Assembly: GCA_034189325.1 (NCBI GenBank)
Contig: JAXHUM010000049.1
Location: forward strand, 62,001 to 126,000
From: JAXHUM01 sp034189325
GTDB taxonomy: Bacteria > Desulfobacterota > DSM-4660 > Desulfatiglandales > Desulfatiglandaceae
Direction of reading: 5' to 3'
Length of the DNA stretch: 64,000 nt
Position 1 is the first letter of the stretch. Each line of letters opens with the position of its first letter. Positions 60,243-64,000 of the stretch are shown piece by piece. The notes under the pieces were generated by a model. The model made no database searches. It was not told the DNA's origin and saw only the letters and a program-made list of their open reading frames with translations. Position numbers and translations under genes: made by a program.

Positions 60243-60671
60243 ATGGCAAAAAAAATTATTGGATCCATCAAACTCCAAGTAAAGGGAGGACAGGCCAATC
60301 CCTCACCTCCCATTGGCCCGGCATTAGGTCAACATGGTGTCAATATAGCAGATTTCTGCAAGGCATTCAACGCCAAAACTCAGGACCAGATGGGTACGGT
60401 GATCCCCGTTGTGATCACTATCTATGCCGATAGGTCCTTCTCCTTTATTACTAAGACCCCACCGGCGTCGGTGCTACTCAAGCAGGCCGCAAAGATCGCT
60501 AAGGGGTCAAGTGAACCAAACAAAGAAAAAGTGGGAGAGGTAACCAAACAGCAGGTTGAAGAGATTGCAAAAGTCAAACTCGAAGATTTGAATGCCTATA
60601 ATATGGAGGGTGCGATCAAGACTATCGAGGGGACCGCGAGAAGCATGGGAATTAACGTCCTAGCGAGTTAG
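60243..60671 (+). CDS. rplK: 50S ribosomal protein L11
   Basis: Forms the GTPase-associated centre with 23S rRNA. The 142-residue protein from ATG at 60243 has GSIKLQVKGGQANPSPPIGPALGQHGVNIADFCKAFNA at the start and the C-terminal rRNA-binding domain ending TIEGTARSMGINV. AAGAGGTTAATC precedes it; an upstream in-frame start at 60219 is not needed. Confidence 0.97.
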   Translation: MAKKIIGSIKLQVKGGQANPSPPIGPALGQHGVNIADFCKAFNAKTQDQMGTVIPVVITIYADRSFSFITKTPPASVLLKQAAKIAKGSSEPNKEKVGEVTKQQVEEIAKVKLEDLNAYNMEGAIKTIEGTARSMGINVLAS

Positions 60672-60825
60672 AGAAAGAGTATATATAGATCGGTTCTCTG
60701 ATGATCATAATCTTACGGCATATTACGCATACGTTTTCAGTTCGATATTTCGTATGCCTTGACCTCGAACAGATAATGATCATCTATAGATGGTCACTGA
60801 TAGGCCTTGAGAGGAAGAATAAGAC

Positions 60826-61533
60826 ATGAGACGGAGAGGGAAAAAATACAGAGAAAATGCCAATAAAGTGGATGCTCTGAAAAAATACAGTTTTGACGAG
60901 GCAATCCGTTTGGCCATAGACAGTCAATACACGAAATTTGACGAAAGTGTCGATTTGGCCGTGAGGCTAGGTGTCGACCCGAGGCATGCCGATCAAATGG
61001 TAAGAGGGACGGTTGTCCTCCCTAATGGTGTCGGTAAGGAAGTTCGTGTGGCCGTGTTCGCCAAGGGTGAAAAAGAAAAAGAGGCTCAGGAGGCCGGCGC
61101 CGATTATGTTGGTTCGGATGATCTCGTAGAAAAAATTCAGAATGGATGGCTGGAATTTGATAAGGCGGTTGCCACCCCTGATATGATGAGTGCCGTGGGA
61201 AAATTGGGACGCATCCTCGGTCCGAGAGGCATGATGCCGAACGCCAAGTTGGGGACCGTTACCTTTGATGTTGCAAGGGCCGTTAATGAGTTTAAGGCTG
61301 GTAAAATAGATTTCAAGGTTGAAAAGGCAGGTATTGTCCACGCTCCAGTCGGCAAGGTTTCATTCGGCCTTGAAAAGCTCCGCGAGAACATTGCTGCATT
61401 TGTAGAGACTGTCCAGAGGTTGAAGCCTGCTGCTAGTAAGGGGGTCTACCTAAGGAGCCTCGCAATCTCAACCACGATGGGTCCTGGAATCAAGATCGAC
61501 CCGATATACGTGAGAGATCTTCTTAACAAATAA
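60826..61533 (+). CDS. rplA: 50S ribosomal protein L1
   Basis: Builds the L1 stalk and represses its own operon in other bacteria. The 235-residue protein has VDLAVRLGVDPRHADQMVRGTVVLPNG, the signature GRILGPRGMMPNAKLGTVT and the C-terminal ISTTMGPGIKID. It lies 154 bases after rplK; that gap holds GCATACG...CGTATGC, which could fold. Confidence 0.97.
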   Translation: MRRRGKKYRENANKVDALKKYSFDEAIRLAIDSQYTKFDESVDLAVRLGVDPRHADQMVRGTVVLPNGVGKEVRVAVFAKGEKEKEAQEAGADYVGSDDLVEKIQNGWLEFDKAVATPDMMSAVGKLGRILGPRGMMPNAKLGTVTFDVARAVNEFKAGKIDFKVEKAGIVHAPVGKVSFGLEKLRENIAAFVETVQRLKPAASKGVYLRSLAISTTMGPGIKIDPIYVRDLLNK

Positions 61534-61604
61534 TTCTTGAAAAATAGTGCAATATTTCCCGAAGTGCAAGGGTGGTGCTGTTATCCCTTTGCCCGATACA
61601 AATT

Positions 61605-61735
61605 GATCAGTCAAAGACAGCAGGTGCCTTAGCTACCGCGAAGGTTATTACAAGTGTGCCGACGGGAGTAGCGAAAGTCTTAAACCGTGAAAGCCTGCCG
61701 AGACGAACAGTGAAGAAAGTCTCTGTTTAGTACCT
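61605..61735 (+). ncRNA. L10 leader RNA
   Basis: The region before rplJ has the ordered parts of the bacterial L10(L12)4-binding leader: GACAGCAGGTGCCTTAGCTACCGCGAAGG and, further on, GTGAAAGCCTGCCGAGAC followed by CAGTGAAGAAAGTCTCTG. GCAGG and CCTGC pair. It is placed between rplA and the rplJ ribosome site. In other bacteria L10 binds here to control rplJL. Confidence 0.8.
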
Positions 61736-61777
61736 CTGACTTTGACGTGGTTACTGTCAAACGGAGAGGAGGTGAAA

Positions 61778-62302
61778 ATGGATAAAAAACAAAAGCAAGA
61801 GCTTGTCTCAGACTTGCACGGTCGACTTGAAAGGGCCGAAGGCGTATTTCTTATGGAGTATAAGGGCCTCGATGTCGAGTCTACGAATAAGCTGAGAAGA
61901 GAGCTTAGAAATGCAAATGCTGAATTTCAGGTAGTGAAGAACAGACTGTTAAAGATAGCGAGCCGGGACACGGATACTGCCCAGCTGGATAATCATATGC
62001 AGGGGCCTACGGCAATAGCCATAACGTATGATGAGTTGGTTGGTCCAGCCAAGGTCTTAACAGGTTTTTCTAAAGAATTTAAGAAATTAGTAATCAAGGG
62101 CGGTCAGATATCCGGTAAAGTGATGGATCCGGCAGCAGTTAAACGGCTCGCTGAGTTGCCTGCTAAAGATGTGCTTTTGGCTCAGACCCTGGCAGTTATG
62201 CAAGCAGTTCCGGCTTCCTTTGTCAGGACGCTGAGTGGAGTTATTGGTAAGCTTTTAAATGTGTTAAAGGCCATCGAAAACAAAAAGGAAGAATCAAGCT
62301 AA
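61778..62302 (+). CDS. rplJ: 50S ribosomal protein L10
   Basis: Base of the L10-L7/L12 stalk. The 174-residue protein from ATG at 61778 (GAGAGGAGGTGAAA ribosome site) has KQELVSDLHGRLERAEGVFLMEYKGLDVESTNKLRRELRNANAEFQVVKNRLL and the C-terminal helix that binds L7/L12. An in-frame start at 61742 lies inside the leader and is not used. Confidence 0.97.
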   Translation: MDKKQKQELVSDLHGRLERAEGVFLMEYKGLDVESTNKLRRELRNANAEFQVVKNRLLKIASRDTDTAQLDNHMQGPTAIAITYDELVGPAKVLTGFSKEFKKLVIKGGQISGKVMDPAAVKRLAELPAKDVLLAQTLAVMQAVPASFVRTLSGVIGKLLNVLKAIENKKEESS

Positions 62303-62329
62303 ATAATACAGGGAGGTCTAGAGACTAAA

Positions 62330-62716
62330 ATGTCTGGAAATATTACGAAGGAAGATGTTGTCGAATTCATTTCGAATATGACGGTTCTTGATCTTTCGGA
62401 ATTTGTGAAGGAGCTGGAAGAAAAATTTGGGGTAAGTGCTGCTGCGCCCGTAGCCCTTGCCGCTGCTGCACCTTCATCGGATACCCAGGAAGAGGCAGCA
62501 GAGAAAACGGAGTTTGATGTGGTGCTGTCTGCTGTTGGTGACAAAAAAATACAGGTCATAAAAGTTGTTCGGGCGATAACAGGCCTGGGCCTGAAAGAGG
62601 CCAAAGCATTAGTAGACAGCGCCCCCGCTCCCGTCAAGGAGGGTGTTTCTAATGAAGAGGCGGAGAGTGTCAAGAAGGAGCTTGAAGAATCAGGAGCTAC
62701 AGTAGAGATTAAGTAG
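62330..62716 (+). CDS. rplL: 50S ribosomal protein L7/L12
   Basis: Flexible stalk protein that recruits translation factors. The 128-residue protein has the N-terminal dimer domain, an Ala-rich hinge (VSAAAPVALAAAAPSSD) and the C-terminal domain EKTEFDVVLSAVGDKKIQVIKVVRAITGLGLKEAKALVDSAP. The ribosome site GGGAGG is 14 bases upstream, somewhat long. Confidence 0.97.
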   Translation: MSGNITKEDVVEFISNMTVLDLSEFVKELEEKFGVSAAAPVALAAAAPSSDTQEEAAEKTEFDVVLSAVGDKKIQVIKVVRAITGLGLKEAKALVDSAPAPVKEGVSNEEAESVKKELEESGATVEIK

Positions 62717-62728
62717 GATTGTTTAGAT

Positions 62729-62778
62729 GTAGTAAAAGCGGTGCCGTGATAAAAAAACTGGTGTGCCGCTCTTGCTAC
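62729..62778 (+). promoter_or_regulatory. Hairpin between rplL and rpoB
   Basis: GTAG (62729-62732) and AGCGG (62737-62741) pair with CCGCT (62766-62770) and CTAC (62775-62778). A partial terminator or RNA-processing site at this place is known in enterobacteria and sets the ratio of ribosomal protein to RNA polymerase. There is no T run, so full termination is unlikely. Confidence 0.5.
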
Positions 62779-62836
62779 ATGTTAATTTATTACGGCTTTT
62801 TAGCCGTGTGCGATTAACAGTGAAATGGGAGATGTA

Positions 62837-64000
62837 ATGCCAATAAGAAATGGTGGCACGAGACGTCCAAGAAAAAGCTTTGGGAAAATTGAAAGAATCA
62901 TGGAGTTCCCTAGTTTGATTGATATGCAAAGACGTTCCTATGAGAAATTCTTGCAGAGATCTGTGCCTCCTGAGGGACGAGAAGATACAGGGCTTCAGGG
63001 TGCCTTCAAGAGCGTGTTTCCAATCCATGATTTTGCCGGTACGTCTTCTCTGGAATTCGTTAAGTATAGCTTTGAAGATGTTAAGTACGATGAAGGCGAT
63101 TGTCTGGCGAAGGGTATGACCTACGAAACTCCTCTTAAGCTGACCGTTCGATTGGTTGTCTTTGATACAGATGCCCTTGATGGCACAAACAGTATTCGGG
63201 ATATTAAGGAACAAGAGATCTATTTCGGAACTCTCCCCCTCATGACGGAGTGGGGAACTTTTATTATCAACGGAACAGAGAGAGTCGTTGTGAGTCAGCT
63301 CCACCGATCCCCGGGGGCGCTTTTTGACCACGATAAGGGAAAGACACACTCTAGCGGAAAGCTTCTTTATTCAGGTCGTATCATCCCTTTAAGAGGGTCA
63401 TGGCTCGATTTTGAGTTTGATCCTAAAGATATCTTGCATGTTCGTATCGATAGAAGACGAAAATTCCCTGTGACGATCTTATTGAAGGCGCTTGGGTATT
63501 CAACAAAGGAAATCCTGCATCATTTTTACAAGACGGAAATCATCGGGATAGAAAAAGAGGGATGTTGGAGAGAGATCAACTTAGACAGTCTGTATCAGAA
63601 GAGAGTTACAAAAGATATTCCGGATACAAAGACTGGGGAGATATTGGCAAAGAAGGGGGAAAAGTATACGAAAAGACTCCATAAAAGCCTTAAGTCGGCT
63701 GGCATCACCCGTCTCCCGATCAACATTGAAGACCTGGAAGGTCGCGTTGTCGTCAGCGAGGTCATAGATCCTGAAACAGGCGAGATCCTGGTCGATGTTA
63801 ATCAGGCCCTCTTCCCTGAAATCATTGACGTGATTCAGGAAAAGGGGATATCCCAAGTCGAATGCCTGGTCCTGGACGCCAGAGGTACCACCACAAGCAT
63901 CAGGGACACCTTGCTGCTGGATAGGATAGGCTCTCATGATGAAGCCATTCTCGACATTTACAGGAAGATGCGCCCAAGCAGCCCTCCTACTCAGGAAGTT
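62837..64000 (+). CDS. rpoB: DNA-directed RNA polymerase subunit beta, N-terminal part
   Basis: The first 388 codons of rpoB; the gene runs off the window in frame. ATG at 62837 follows AATGGGAGATGTA. Family segments seen are MEFPSLIDMQRRSYEKFLQ near residue 22, EQEIYFGTLPLMTEWGTFIINGTERVVVSQLHRSPG near 130, and YSGRIIPLRGSWLDFEFD near 176. The rifampicin-site clusters lie further on and are not in the window. Confidence 0.97.
   Translation, partial: MPIRNGGTRRPRKSFGKIERIMEFPSLIDMQRRSYEKFLQRSVPPEGREDTGLQGAFKSVFPIHDFAGTSSLEFVKYSFEDVKYDEGDCLAKGMTYETPLKLTVRLVVFDTDALDGTNSIRDIKEQEIYFGTLPLMTEWGTFIINGTERVVVSQLHRSPGALFDHDKGKTHSSGKLLYSGRIIPLRGSWLDFEFDPKDILHVRIDRRRKFPVTILLKALGYSTKEILHHFYKTEIIGIEKEGCWREINLDSLYQKRVTKDIPDTKTGEILAKKGEKYTKRLHKSLKSAGITRLPINIEDLEGRVVVSEVIDPETGEILVDVNQALFPEIIDVIQEKGISQVECLVLDARGTTTSIRDTLLLDRIGSHDEAILDIYRKMRPSSPPTQEV

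Overview
The window reads as a chromosomal stretch of an anaerobic, probably sulfate-reducing or syntrophic member of the Desulfobacterota (former Deltaproteobacteria). The main pointers are a complete qmoABC complex next to an ETF:quinone oxidoreductase, a tungsten-type aldehyde oxidoreductase, PPDK with a GTP-type PEPCK, a 2-hydroxyacyl-CoA dehydratase/benzoyl-CoA-reductase-like trio with its ATPase activator, YkgJ-type cysteine-cluster proteins and cobalamin salvage. A 100-N gap shows this is a scaffold from a draft or metagenome assembly. No phage, insertion sequence, CRISPR array or rRNA was seen. Species cannot be named from the sequence alone.

Layout. (1) 1-13.4 kb, all minus strand: a SEC-C/HExxH protein, a small zinc-ribbon protein, qmoABC, ETF-QO, a HEAT-repeat/receiver fusion, and an acetoacetyl-CoA synthetase followed by two unknown genes. 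(2) 13.7-21.6 kb, plus strand: the housekeeping run rpsB-tsf-pyrH-frr-uppS-cdsA-dxr-rseP-tsaB behind a structured leader. (3) 21.6-41 kb, minus strand: AOR, PEPCK, khpA, a branched-chain-type ABC transporter (livHMK..GF) with an acyl-CoA synthetase gene inside it, a Cache-PAS histidine kinase and its NarL-type regulator, PPDK, and an FMN oxidoreductase split by the gap. (4) 41-43.5 kb: cobT-cobS under a cobalamin riboswitch with a terminator, divergent from a CBS-domain gene and an MmgE/PrpD gene. (5) 45.7-50.2 kb: gene-poor DNA with a decayed AAA+ ATPase, an acidic disordered protein, a zinc-ribbon/coiled-coil protein and two tRNAs. (6) 50.2-56.2 kb: the dehydratase-like trio, two YkgJ paralogues, ndk and a small membrane protein. 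(7) 56.6-64 kb: tRNA-Thr, -Tyr, -Gly, -Thr, tuf, rpmG, tRNA-Trp, secE, nusG, rplK, rplA, rplJ, rplL and the first part of rpoB, an order also known from enterobacteria.

How the parts fit together. An imported carboxylic acid could be activated by the acyl-CoA synthetase and oxidised, with electrons passing through ETF and ETF-QO to the quinone pool. Qmo would exchange electrons between that pool and a soluble partner. Acetoacetyl-CoA synthetase would feed C4 units into the CoA pool, and PPDK plus PEPCK would support gluconeogenesis from C2/C4 units. These links are inferred from gene content and adjacency; no substrate can be read from the DNA.
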